In this document: positions 21,190 through 31,035 of the stretch, one piece after another
Layout: the number at the start of each line of letters is the position of its first letter
How positions within the stretch are numbered: position 1 is the stretch's first letter
Source: Theropithecus gelada
Taxonomy: Eukaryota; Chordata; Mammalia; Primates; Cercopithecidae
Direction of reading: 5' to 3'
Assembly (NCBI RefSeq): GCF_003255815.1
Contig: NC_037682.1
Span: forward strand, 16,390,965-16,454,964
Length of the DNA stretch: 64,000 bases
Translations under genes and position numbers: made by a program
The notes under the pieces: model-generated
The model's database searches: none
What the model saw: only the letters and a program-made list of their open reading frames with translations
What the model was told of the DNA's origin: nothing

Positions 21190-21206
21190 TAAAGAAGAAA
21201 TTTTTA

Positions 21207-21897
21207 AACCTGAAGACATAGCAATAGAAACTGCCCAAAATGAAACACACAGAGAAAAATGATTGAAAACAAATGACAGCGCATCAGTGAACTTTGGGAC
21301 AATTTGAACCAGGTTAACATATATGTATGAGTTTGAGTCCTCAAAAGAAAGGAGAGAGAAAGGGAACCAAAAAATAATTGGAAGAAATAATGGTGGAAAA
21401 ACATTTTGATGCAAACTATAAGCCTACAGACTTAAGAAGCTCTACAAACTCTAAGGAAAAGACTAAGAAAATGACCATCAGGTCACATCATCAAAGACCA
21501 GTTCTTAAAAGCAACCATAGATGTTTTTTAAAAGAGACATTATATGCAGAGAATTACAGCTGACTTCTCATTGGAAACAATGGAAGCCAGAAGACACAGA
21601 ATGATACCTTTAAAATACTGAAAGAAAAAAAACTGCTGAATTAGAATCCTATGCCCAGTGAACATATCTTTCAAAAAGTAAAGCAAAATATAGCAAATTT
21701 GAAAGACGAGCTGAAAGAGTTCATCACTAGCTGTCCTGTATGACAAGAAATGTCATACAGGAAAATTAAAAGGAATTCCTTTAATGCCTGAATTCCTTCA
21801 GGCAGAAAAAATATAATACAAGTAAAAAGTATGGCTCTACATAAAGAAGTTTAGAACACTAGAAATGGTAAATATGTATACAAATAAAAAATTAAAG
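21207..21897 (+). pseudogene. L1M/HAL1-like ORF1 remnant, 3' part
   Basis: Sense sequence encoding a broken L1 ORF1p. GAAGACATAGCAATAGAAAC, AACTTTGGGACAATTTGAAC, CAATGGAAGCCAGAAGACAC and AATCCTATGCCCAGTGAACA are ORF1 RNA-binding and C-terminal segments in order. Stops and frameshifts occur throughout. The element ends soon after ORF1, at the point where L2 resumes, so ORF2 is absent. This fits HAL1 (half-L1) or a truncated L1M. A short perfect hairpin at 21735-21761 is foreign to the usual ORF1 reading. Confidence 0.7.
21735..21761 (+). repeat. Short perfect inverted repeat (10-base stem, 7-base loop)
   Basis: CCTGTATGAC (21735-21744) and GTCATACAGG (21752-21761) are exact reverse complements around AAGAAAT. 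As I recall the L1 ORF1 consensus at this place, only the left arm is expected. Confidence 0.85.
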
Positions 21898-22195
21898 CCT
21901 GATCTTAGTCCCCAAACCTGCTCTATTTATAGTCTTTCCCAGCTCAGTTATTGTCACTCTATTCTTCCAATTGTTAAGCTAAAAACTTTGAGTCATCCTT
22001 GACTCCCCCCTCTCTCTCACACTTTATATTTAGTCCATTAGGAATTTCCATGGCTCTACCCTTAGCATATATCCAGAGTTCAGCTACTTCTCACATCTAC
22101 TGCTATGGATGTGGTCCTAGTTACCATAATCTCTAACCTGGATTATTGCAATAGTCTCCTAAAAGGTATCCCTGTATCCCCCATATTCTATTTTT
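21898..22195 (+). mobile_element. L2 LINE, second piece
   Basis: CCCCAAACCTGCTCTATTTA, TTGAGTCATCCTTGACTCCC, GGATTATTGCAATAGTCTCC and a TAAAAGGTATCCCTGT stretch are the L2 ORF2 C-terminal region. It continues the 19357 piece and is cut at 22195 by an Alu. Confidence 0.85.
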
Positions 22196-22483
22196 TTTTT
22201 CCAAGATGGAGTCTCGCTCTGTTGCCCAGGCTGCAGTGCGGTGGTGTGATCTCGGCTCACTGAAACCTCCGCCTCCCGGGTTCAAGCAATTCTCCTGCCT
22301 CAGCCTCCCGAGTAGCTGGGATTATAGGTGCCCGCCACAACGCCTGGCTAATTTTTGTATTTTTAGTACAGACGGTGTTTCACCATGTTGGCCAGGCTGC
22401 TCTTGAGTTCCTGACCTCATGATCTGCCCATCTTGGCCTCCCAAACTGCTGGGATTACAGGTGTGAGTCACTGCACCCAGCCT
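22196..22483 (-). mobile_element. AluS, antisense, inserted in L2
   Basis: Full antisense Alu with exact 14-base target duplication CATATTCTATTTTT (22182-22195 and 22484-22497). Confidence 0.93.
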
Positions 22484-23027
22484 CATATTCTATTTTTAAC
22501 AGGGCAGTCAGAGTCATCCTTTAAAGTATAAGTGAGTTCATGTCACCTATATGCTGAAAATCCTGCAATGGCTTTCCATTTCACTTAGGGTAAAAGCTGA
22601 AGTTATTAAACAATGGCCTACAAGGCCCTGTGTGATTTGCACCTCCTACCTCCACCTCTCTGAACCCACTTCCTGCTACTTTCTCCCTTGCCCAATCTAT
22701 TCCAATCATACTGGTCTCCTTGCAGTTTCCTGCCCAATCTGTTCCAATCATACTGGGCTCCTTGCAGTTTCATGAGCGCATCAGGTACATGCTGGCCTTA
22801 GGAAACCCTAAGTAAGTCGCTCTTGCTGGACTCTCCTTTCCCCAGGCACCCTTTTGGCTCATTCCCTTGCCTTTTTAAAATCTTTGTCAAATGTCACCTC
22901 CTTCATGAAGCCCACTCTGAGTGCTACTTTATACTATCCTCTTCCCCCTTTCCTCCCTTTTTACAGAGCATTTCTTGACTTCTAATACATTCTATAATTT
23001 ACTTATCAGGTTTATGTCTCTGTCTGA
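22484..23027 (+). mobile_element. L2 LINE, third piece, with a 42-base tandem duplication
   Basis: Continues L2: CAGTCAGAGTCATCCTTTAA, ATGGCTTTCCATTTCACTTA, CAAGGCCCTGTGTGATTTGC, TCAAATGTCACCTCCTTCAT and GAAGCCCACTCTGAG. A segment is duplicated in tandem at 22689-22772. The frame at 22551-22775 shows the repeat as SNHTGLLAVS twice but is not a gene. Confidence 0.88.
22689..22772 (+). repeat. 42-base tandem duplication within L2
   Basis: Units 22689-22730 and 22731-22772 differ at three bases. They begin TGCCCAATCT and end CTTGCAGTTTC. The L2 sequence as I know it has this segment once. Confidence 0.9.
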
Positions 23028-23371
23028 GTCTATTTAAGTTGCTACATAAATTACCATAGACTGGGTAACTTGTAAACCAAAGAAATGTTCTGGAGGCTGG
23101 GAAGTTCAAGATCAACGTGCTGATAGACTCGGTGTCTGGTGAGGTCTGTCTTCTCGTTCATAAAACGTATTTTCTTACTGCATCTTCACATGGTATAAAG
23201 GCTAGCTAGCTTTCTGCAGTCTCTTTTATAAGAGCACCATTCCCACTCATGAAGGTGGAGCCCTAATCACCTAATTATTTCTCAAAGGTTCCTACCTTCT
23301 AATACTATTACAATGAGGATTAGGTTTCAATGTATGAATTTTGAGAGACACAATATTCAGACCATAGTAGT
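23028..23371 (-). mobile_element. MLT1A-like MaLR LTR, antisense, inserted in L2
   Basis: Reverse-complement MaLR LTR: CATAGACTGGGTAACTTGTA, TCTGGAGGCTGGGAAGTTCA, TGGAGCCCTAATCACCTAAT, and an end TGAGAGACACAATATTCAGA with CCATAGTA. L2 sequence lies on both sides. Confidence 0.78.
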
Positions 23372-23495
23372 CTCTTTCATTAGAAGGTAAACTCCCTGAG
23401 GTCAAGTACCTTTGCTATTCTGTGTATGAATTTATCCCAAGTACCTAGATCTGTGCCTCTCACATGTTACGTGTTCAGTGTCTGTTGACTATTGA
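23372..23495 (+). mobile_element. L2 LINE, last piece (3' end)
   Basis: GAAGGTAAACTCCCTGAGGT, TTATCCCAAGTACCTAGATC and ATGTTACGTGTTCAGTGTCT are the L2 terminus, completing the copy that starts at 19357. Confidence 0.75.
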
Positions 23496-24429
23496 ACAAG
23501 TAGCCTGTTCTGGGTTCCACATGAACAACTGACCTAAATTCCAAGCCTAGGTCTTACTTGAGTAGACCCATGAGAGCTCTCCTTTACTAATGCTATAACA
23601 CAAACATCATATACATGCTCAGTCTTTTTAAAGATAGAACTCTATGTTATTTCCCATTAGCTTTAATATTACATGTCAACACATTCAATTGTGAAATTAA
23701 AAGAGAGAATGTGAAAAAGTATTTCGTAAATGATAAAAGTGCCTATAATTTTTAGTTGTTAGTATTATTTATCTCACTGAGTTAATTAGTCTATTGATGT
23801 GGTTGACCAATGCCATTTTTAGAGTATTAATTTCATCACTGTAAAGTAAATATCATAATGTCTCCTCAGTCTATCTTGCAATTATTGTTGAGTTTTCAAG
23901 TTTCAGTCATTTGCGTATCACCTTACAACTTTTCTCATTTCGTCTATTACTCATGTTTTTCTCTAAACAGTCTTACTTTTTATTTTCATAAATTTTAAGA
24001 AAAAATATACTACCTCATTGAGAGGTAGAGTCATTTGCCATAAATAGAAGGCACATTAAATATACATTAAAATGCCATTTAGCTATTTAATTAAAAAAAG
24101 TTGTATCCTGCCAAAAACATCTCATCTTCCATTCCTGATACCACACTTTTGGAAGCATAAGGTGCTAGAACACTCTAAATTGTGACAGAACATGTAGAAA
24201 TGATTGTGATTCATAGGAATATTACTATTGTACTTTTTGTGATTAATAAAGAAGGCGAGCATTCAACCCTTGATTCATCAAAAGTGCAAACTAAATTTTA
24301 TCTGTGGAAAACACACATGTACATACTTAGACAAAACTCAAGATTAAAGGTTGAGAGCACACTTTTAGTATGAAGAGAGTCTCCGAAAGTATTGGTTTCT
24401 CAAATAAAGTAAGTGATTATATGTGATGA
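23496..24429. other. A+T-rich sequence with no recognised feature
   Basis: I see no gene and no repeat I can name. Short frames only (24182-24373, plus). Confidence 0.4.
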
Positions 24430-24840
24430 AGTTGGTCACCAATCCAGCCCTTCTGAGCTGGCATGGGTCCCTAGCCAGCTTGGAATTATCCAGTTGGAAT
24501 CATGTGGAGGGTAGGGAAGTTAAACTGCTATGACAAGGAGACCCCAAAATGCAATGGCTCATTTTCTCTTCAGGGTGGGTTGTTGAACTCTGCTCCCTGT
24601 GGTTGTTCAGGCCAGCTGGAGAACACCTTCGAGGCTGTCTGGCATCTTAGAGGCTGGGTGGCTGTGGTGCTCAGGAGGGATGTCTGTTGTCTTAAGGGCA
24701 CAGAGGGCATGCATAACTTCCACTCACATTCCACCGTCAAGAACTCAGCCACATGGCCACCCAATCTCCAGGCAGTCCTATGCTCGGTTAGCTCTCCTAC
24801 CGCGGAAGGTGTGTTCAAGTCCCATTAGTCATTTGTTCTA
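24430..24840 (-). mobile_element. Possible old transposon or LTR remnant, unclassified
   Basis: AATGGCTCATTTTCTCTTC, then GCTTAGAGG-type text (CATCTTAGAGGCTGGGTGGC), TCCACTCACATTCCACCGTC and AAGAACTCAGCCACATGGCC resemble a mammalian repeat family that I cannot name. The overlapping 108-, 82- and 81-codon frames here are probably by-products. Confidence 0.3.
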
Positions 24841-26019
24841 TTAGCTTTTTATTCTTAGCTCCCGGTCAAGATCTTTGAATTGACAATCACTGTTAATGGA
24901 AACTGGCAGCTTTCTTTCAGGATCAGAATTTTGAATTCATCCCAAATGAACAGTGCCAGCAAACAACTAGTGATTATTAGGTGCCTGATGTGACAAGACT
25001 ATGATGTCTTAATTTAGTTCCCAGTGGGAGGATACATGTCACACAAACTGCCTCGCACCACGAAGGGAAAAGAGAGCTGTATACAGAGACAGTAGGTGAG
25101 AGCCTGGAGTAGGGGAACAGCTCTGGAGACAGAGAGGGGCCCTGTATAATATGGAGGAAAAGGAAATGATCTAAATAAAAAGGAAAATTAAAGGAAAAAA
25201 GTTAAATGAAAAGGAAAATACTTATCAACTTAAGGAGGATAAGTCCCTATCACAGAGTATAAGCTCAAACTCTCTGGTTCAGAGAAATAATATTCATAAA
25301 GGATTGTGTGAACTTATGTCATCTACTTAATTAAAAAAATATATTTTAGGTGTTAATTTTTAGGTCTACCTAGATTATAAAGAATTCAAATGTCATTTTT
25401 TCCACCTTGAGAGAAGTGTTTTAACCACAGTGTGCTCCAGGGTCACAGCCTGAGGTTTCTTCCAGGGGCACCATCAAGAAACAGCTTTAAGGCCCACACT
25501 ATTGTATTTGCTCCAGGGATTTTGGTTAAGGACGCTGTCTTTGACAGTGATCAGTGTCTCCACAAGAGCAATTCCTTTCAGGGCTAAGTGCCAGGAGTTT
25601 TGTTTCTCTGAAGAACTGAAATGTTTTATTCTCTTGACCTTTGAGAATCTTGTGACTGATTGCAGTTTGTCTTTTCACTTTGGCAACCAGGAAGCTCAGT
25701 GCCAAATTTGTCGTTCACTTAAGAACTGCACAGAACCATGGTGATCTGCCTTTGAATATAGTTCCTTAATCTTTGCTCTCAGAAATGACCTTTTCTGATT
25801 TACATTTTATTTGGTCTAGATTATTATTAACACAGACATATGTGGTGTGAGGTATGAGGGAGTATGAATAAATGAAGGAACCTAATGCGCATTTACCTGT
25901 CAACTGTTCATATCTTTCCATATTTGCTCCCATTTTTAGTGTTGCACACACGTATTTTCACATACTTGAATTGAAAGTGGCATAGACACTAGATTAGGAT
26001 ACAGAAAGAGACTAAAAGG
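24841..26019. other. No recognised feature
   Basis: Unassigned sequence with no repeat or coding content that I recognise. Confidence 0.4.
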
Positions 26020-26667
26020 GATCTCAAGGGGCATCTGCTTTCCCATCACTGTATGCTTACGAACTTCCTACTACTTTCTGTCAGGCGATTCTATGGTTTA
26101 TGCTGGAACACCTCCATTGAAGGTGAACTTAGTATCTACCAAATGTGATTCATCTCTGGGAATTTCTGATGATTAGACATTCTCTATGTATTGTCATCTT
26201 ACGTCACCTTCTACCCTTTGAATCTACCTGATGGCTTACACAATAAATGTTACTTCTTTGTCCATTGTTAGAAGCATTTGAAATAGGTGATCATATACCC
26301 CAGTGACTTTTTTTGACCAGATCCCTCAAAAATTCTGTAGATGACTAGGTTGAGAGTCCTCTCAGTAATCATCCTGGCCACTCTCTTCCAAACACATACC
26401 CTATTCCCCTAAGTCCTTAAAAGAACTAAAGCTTAAAAAAACTAAACTCAAACTCTTAATATGTCCTTGCCCCTAATTCTAAATACCTGGGTCTTATTAG
26501 CATTTTGTGTATTCAAATTATAATACAGACTCACGGTAGACTTTCTGCTAACCAAATTCCCTGAATCCCTTCCATACATGCTAGAGTAAGTTATCTATTC
26601 TCCAACTTGTTTTTGGGAGATCAGTCTTTGGGATCTAAGTGGAAGGTCTTACATTTCCCTACAATAC
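26020..26667 (+). mobile_element. Possible ancient CR1/L3-like repeat remnant
   Basis: ACACCTCCATTGAAGGTGAA, TGAGAGTCCTCTCAGTAATC and ATCCTGGCCACTCTCTTCCA are spaced as in an ancient repeat shared widely among amniotes. Similar weak traces (CACAAATTTGATGGTCTAAC) occur after the Alu piece at 26725. Family and strand are tentative. Confidence 0.3.
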
Positions 26668-26745
26668 CTTTTTCTTCTTCTCCTTCTCCTTCTACCTTCT
26701 CCTCCTCCTCCTGCTCCTTCTCCTTTTTTTTTTTTTTTTTTTAAG
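26668..26745 (+). repeat. CTT/CCT-rich microsatellite and poly(T)
   Basis: Pyrimidine-only runs such as CTTCTTCTCCTTCTCCTTCT and CCTCCTCCTCCTGCTCC, then about 17 T. This is probably the expanded tail of the antisense Alu monomer that follows, and it is capable of triplex DNA. Confidence 0.88.
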
Positions 26746-26860
26746 AGATCAGGTCTAATTATATTGCCAAGGCTGGCCATGAACTCTGGGGCTCGAGGGA
26801 TCCTCCTGCTTCAGCCTCCTGAATACCTGGGACAGGTGTGTGCCACCACACCCAGCTCCT
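26746..26860 (-). mobile_element. Alu monomer-like (FRAM/FLAM) fragment, antisense
   Basis: One Alu-arm length only: AAGAGATCAGGTCTAATTAT, TGCCAAGGCTGGCCATGAAC, GGGATCCTCCTGCTTCAGCC, then TGTGCCACCACACCCAGCTC. Divergence and single-arm size suggest a fossil monomer older than dimeric Alu. Confidence 0.75.
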
Positions 26861-27160
26861 TGCATTCACTTTCATCCTGGTACGTTTAAACCATAACTTA
26901 GGACTTGACCAAATTATCCTAGATGTTTATTTTATGTTCTAAAATATTTGCTCCCCTTCTTCGTTTTTTTGCCACTCACAAATTTGATGGTCTAACTCTC
27001 TTGAGGCAGGGCTAAAAATCCTATGGCAAGCAAAGTCAGGATCCTTGCTGCTTGTTAGCAGAAGTCTCCTGCTAGGTAAACACTGTTCAACTTGTAAAGC
27101 AGTATTCTGTGTGCGCCATTATTTGTTGATATTAATCTACATGCTAGCATCCAAAATAGA
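26861..27160. other. Weak continuation of ancient repeat; nothing firm
   Basis: May continue the CR1/L3-like remnant interrupted by the Alu monomer. No gene is seen. Confidence 0.3.
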
Positions 27161-27335
27161 ATTTAGTAAACCTCGATTGAGAACAAATTATGTTTCAGGC
27201 ATTGTGTTCAGAGCTTTTGTATACATTTAACTTTATTATTTACTGGATCTGTGACATAGAAATGTTCTATGGAACAAGGCCAGGACTGCTGTTGCAAAAG
27301 CTCTGAACACAATGCCTGACTCGGGGTTTACTAGA
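27161..27335 (+). repeat. Inverted duplication with a perfect 24-base arm
   Basis: Positions 27196-27219 and 27295-27318 are exact reverse complements (left arm starts CAGGCATTGTGTTCAG). The match resumes farther out: AGTAAACCTCG (27165-27175) pairs, with one change, with CGGGGTTTACT (27322-27332), with a gap of about 16 bases on one side. The loop is 75 bases. The left arm resembles part of an antisense MIR (mobile SINE), so a piece of this locus has been copied in reverse. Confidence 0.88.
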
Positions 27336-27699
27336 TTTGTGTAGGAGCTGAAAAAAAGTAAGCTCTAACATTGGTGATAATGGACTTAATATTTTAATAA
27401 TACTCAATGCAAACTGAGACTTAAATAAAACTTACTGGAAATGCCAAAAGTGGTGAATTCTCTTTGGACTTAAAGCTTTTATACTTTGGTTTCAACTGGA
27501 AAGAAAAGAGTCAAATTAAAAATTAAATACATGGCTAGAAGCAAATCCAAAAAGATTGTCTCAAAAAGGCAAGATGTATTAGAGGTCTCACATTTTTTTT
27601 TTTTTTTTTGTCTTTGAAAAATCCTGTGACATGTAATTTCCTAACTCAGGCTTTCTAAAAAAATTTTGAAGTCAGAAATGCATTATGTATATAAAAAGG
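27336..27699. other. No recognised feature; one poly(T) tract
   Basis: Unassigned, with an 18-base T-run at about 27593-27610. Confidence 0.4.
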
Positions 27700-27795
27700 G
27701 AATTGCCCCTAACCTCTCTAATGCTATTTAGCTAGTTTCTGGAAGAGCCAGAATTTGATGTCAGCTCTTTTCTCTAATAAACAATGCAGTTCTTA
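27700..27795 (-). mobile_element. MIR fragment, antisense
   Basis: AATGCTATTTAGCTAGTTTC, GAAGAGCCAGAATTTGATGT and CAGCTCTTTTCTC match the 5' part of MIR in antisense. Confidence 0.55.
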
Positions 27796-28745
27796 TTTCT
27801 CCATCTTGTCTAAGAAGCTAATGTGATAGACCTTTTAAAATGCCTTGTTGAAGTCCCCAGGGCACTATTTTGTGTTTCTTTTTTTTCTTAGTTAACATGA
27901 GGTCATATAGACATTTCCAGTATCAGCTCAGTCTGCAAGCTCACCATTGTCTCTCTTTATGAAGTATTCCATCTGAGTTAATCGACCACTGTTTGTTTAG
28001 CCGTTCCCTTATTGTTGCCCATTTGGGTTCTTTCCAATTGCTAATTATTATAAATGGGCTTGGAAAAGTGGTAAGTGCTAGACAGATGTAAGGCTTGATC
28101 ATCATTCTTTTGTTATCACACTCCCAGGATGCAGGCGTTTTTCTGTCTTCCTGACCTTCTTCCTAATGGCATTTTTATAAAAGCACCAACGATTTGAAAA
28201 CATACGCTTTATTACGTCATCCAAGGCTGTATTCTTCATTTTTTTTTTTTCTCTTCAAGGGTGATAGAGTAGTTCAGAAATTCTAGGTCTGTCTCTGTAA
28301 TTCTTCACAGAGTGGCTAATCAAGCACATTTTTCCTTCCTATCTTTACTTTGGTTCACTTTCAAGTAAATTTATTTAATTTCCCCTACTTATCTCCTTTC
28401 TTAAGAGTAAGGAGCCAGGAAAAATAGAAATTAAGTGGGTTAATGTTCTAAAGACAATGTCCATGAAACTAAAATATAAAAATAAATATTAAGCATAAGA
28501 TTTACCTTCAAAGATGTCTTACATAGAATATATATTTATTGTATTATGAAAATCAGAAAATATAAAAAAGCATATAAAAGTGAAAAGATGGTTATAATTC
28601 TGTTTTCCCAGAGACTCTATTACTAATATCCTGACATGTTCTCTTCTAGTTTTCTCTATGTGGAATTTCTTTCTTTATGGAGCAATTTTGAAAAGTTTTA
28701 AAAATTTAATTTATTTGAAAATATTTTTAGGTTGTGCACAAAGTG
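27796..28745. other. Unassigned A+T-rich sequence
   Basis: No firm feature. CCCATTTGGGTTCTTTCCAA and TTGCTAATTATTATAAATGG at about 28017-28057 look like a fragment of an old antisense L1 3' region, but the match is too short to call. Confidence 0.35.
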
Positions 28746-28749
28746 GAAA

Positions 28750-28858
28750 GCGAACTCACTCACTGGAGTTTGGACTCTGCAGGCAGAGTCATTTCTTAAG
28801 GCCAATCCTGTCTCGGTCTCCTTTACCTGGGTAACTTCGAGCAAGTTCCATTAAGCTG
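28750..28858 (+). mobile_element. MIR fragment
   Basis: GGAGTTTGGACTCTGCAGGC, CCAATCCTGTCTCGGTCTCC and TGGGTAACTTCGAGCAAGTT follow the 5' half of MIR. Confidence 0.6.
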
Positions 28859-28859
28859 T

Positions 28860-28975
28860 GATTTTCAGAGTATAGTGGCTCCTTGCATCAGAATCTCTCA
28901 GAAAGCCTTATTAAAAATTTATATCCCTGCATCCTACACCAGGTTTAATGAATCAGAAGCAGAAGCGAGAACTAC
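28860..28975 (+). mobile_element. MER5A-like DNA transposon fragment
   Basis: GTATAGTGGCTCCTTGCATC, AGAATCTCTCAGAAAGCC and TTTAATGAATCAGAAGCAGA keep the MER5A order (agcatcacc...aacttgttagaaatgc...actgaatcagaa). Diverged. Confidence 0.6.
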
Positions 28976-29434
28976 TGTCCCGACCTTTCGGGAGCTTTCT
29001 TTCTAAATGAGTACAGTGTGGGAGTGGGATTTGGGCAGGGTTCTCCAGGGTAGAATTTCTTACCAGAGGACTCCTTGGATGGGGTGGGCAATGCTCAGGG
29101 ATCCAAAGACCTTAGACCTTTTTTTTGTAAGTTTAGATCATTTCACATGTGTGCATCTTTTTGTGGTGAGGATGTCTTCACTTTAACCGTCTCCAGATTT
29201 ATCAAAGAGGTCCTTACCCAGTAAGACGTCTAAGTCTTCAGTGATCTAAGATCTCTTTAGACCTCCCTCTGTAATGGGCCTCTGGTGGCTGTGGGAAGTG
29301 TGGCTGCTGACCTCGGTAAACGTCCGCCTTCTTCTGCCTTGGCCAACAAAGGTGTGAACCTCTCCTCCACCTTTTCCTTTAGTCATGTGACTTTGGGCAA
29401 GTTGCATAGCTTAATTCCTCTCTTGAAAAAACTT
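28976..29434. other. No recognised feature
   Basis: Unassigned. The frame at 29285-29503 (72 codons, plus) has no recognisable content and runs into a MIR. Confidence 0.4.
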
Positions 29435-29655
29435 AATAGTACCAGTAGTATTTTATTTAACACCTATGATTTGCCAGGCACTGCTCTAAGCACTCATACC
29501 TGATTACCTCATTTCAGTCCTCTTGACAACCCTATGAGAGAGGCACTATGATTATCCCTCCTTAATAAATAAGCAAACAGATAGAGAGAGATCAAGTAAC
29601 CTGCCCATGATGACACAGCTAGTGGATGGTACAGTTGGCATTCAAAAGCACATTT
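29435..29655 (-). mobile_element. MIR SINE, antisense
   Basis: CACCTATGATTTGCCAGGCA, CTGCTCTAAGCACTCATACC, GACAACCCTATGAGAGAGGC, AAGTAACCTGCCCATGATGA and CACAGCTAGTGGATGG in antisense MIR order. Confidence 0.88.
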
Positions 29656-29685
29656 GCTGCCTCTAAAATCTATCCTACTAGTACT

Positions 29686-29760
29686 AGCAGTATTATTATT
29701 ATATTATTTCTAATAACAATACTATCAATTATTAATAATACTAGTAAACACCAACAAGAG
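29686..29760 (+). repeat. A+T trinucleotide-rich low-complexity tract
   Basis: Dominated by ATT, AAT and ACT units (AGTATTATTATTATATTATT and CAATTATTAATAATACTAGT). Confidence 0.75.
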
Positions 29761-29809
29761 TAATAATGTTGTAACTCATAGTACTAATTGAAGGCATGTA
29801 CTAGATGGG

Positions 29810-29965
29810 TGATTCTAACCAAGTGAATTACTTAACCTCTGGAGCTTCCATTTCTTCATTTGTCACCTGGAGATAGCAATGACATCTGCTTCACAAAGCT
29901 GTTGAGAGGATTTAAATGAGCTAATGCATTTAGAGCATTCACATGCCACATAGTACCACCTGATG
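29810..29965 (+). mobile_element. MIR SINE fragment
   Basis: CAAGTGAATTACTTAACCTC, CATTTCTTCATTTGTCACCT, TTGAGAGGATTTAAATGAGC, then CATGCCACATAGTACC follow the sense MIR 3' half. Confidence 0.8.
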
Positions 29966-29966
29966 G

Positions 29967-30066
29967 ATTTCTTTTTATTGTAGTATAATATATATAACAT
30001 AACATTTATCATTTTAGCCATTTTTTAAAGGTATAGTTCATTAGCATTAAATATATTCATATTGGG
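29967..30066 (-). mobile_element. Old L1M 3' fragment, antisense
   Basis: TTTTTATTGTAGTATAATAT, CATAACATTTATCATTTTAG and GGTATAGTTCATTAGCATTA match the reversed 3' region of an old mammalian L1. Confidence 0.6.
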
Positions 30067-30261
30067 CATTTACCTAATAGAGTTTGTTTGTTTTTATATT
30101 TCTAGGATCTGTAGAGTGCTTCGCACAAAATTTGGCACATTGCGATTATTAATAAACTCCTTCTCTGTCTCTCCACCAGCATTCACAAACTCTAAAATAC
30201 TACAGAGGTTCCAGTGACTATTCTTTTGTGCAGTATGAGAGGGAGAATTATGAGACACCCT

Positions 30262-30400
30262 AGATGACCTTGGGCATATTATGACTTAACTTCTCTCTGG
30301 CTCAATTTCTTCATCTGTGAAATGGGGATTAGAGCACCACTCACTTGATGGGGTGGTTGGAAATGACATGACCTGTGTGACGCTTTGGATAGTTCTAGCC
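30262..30400 (+). mobile_element. MIR SINE fragment
   Basis: GATGACCTTGGGCATATTAT, CTCAATTTCTTCATCTGTGA and AATGGGGATTAGAGCACC follow sense MIR. The 115-codon frame 30317-30664 begins inside it and is not a gene by any sign I can see. Confidence 0.75.
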
Positions 30401-30865
30401 ATGTTAAACAACCAATGCAGGATAGTGAAAATGATCTTATTTTATCATAGTCCTTGCCCCTGGGAAGAGCACACTTGCATGGGTGCAGAGGAATTGCAGG
30501 CTGGCTGTGGTTCAAGATGGCTGCTTTCCCTCAGTTCCCTCCTTGCCATCCTGACAGTGGGGGCTCAGGAGAGACTGAACAATTGTGTGAAGAGGAGGAG
30601 TGAGCCTTTCAGGAGCCCACAGAACTTTTCGTTTTATAAAAAGCTTCAAATGAGGCTGCCATAGTGGTCTTGGTATTTTTGTATCTTTTCAGCTTCTATT
30701 TAGAGTGCAGAGTTGGCGTGGGAATGTTTTCCTTTATTTCAAGCTTTAAGTAGTTGTTGGGTAACAGCTGTTTTTGAAGATAATCTTTGAGGCACTGAGA
30801 TGCTGCTATAAAAACAATTTTCTTGAATTCAAAAAAGTCTTCCTTCTTTTATGTGCTGGATTTTA
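30401..30865. other. No recognised feature
   Basis: Unassigned between a MIR and an L2 piece. Confidence 0.4.
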
Positions 30866-31035
30866 TTTTTCTGCATGCTTTTGCTCATGCTGTCACTTCT
30901 AGAATTCTCTTTCTATCCTAACTCTTGCTCCTCTGCTATTGTCAAAATCATCCCCATTCTCTTGCTGACACTTGTCTCATGCAGCATTCCCCATTTCTTC
31001 ATTGATGACATTCTATGGGCCTTGTATGAGCGCTC
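30866..31035 (+). mobile_element. L2 LINE fragment
   Basis: TTTTATTTTTCTGCATGCTT, TTGCTCATGCTGTCACTTCT and AGAATTCTCTTTCTATCC follow the L2 ORF2 C-terminal region ('ttgctcatgctgttccctctgcctggaatgccc'), with divergence. Confidence 0.55.

Noticed and set aside
22689..22772. CRISPR-like repeat
   Set aside because: Only two directly abutting units without spacers; a tandem duplication in an L2. No array elsewhere in the window.
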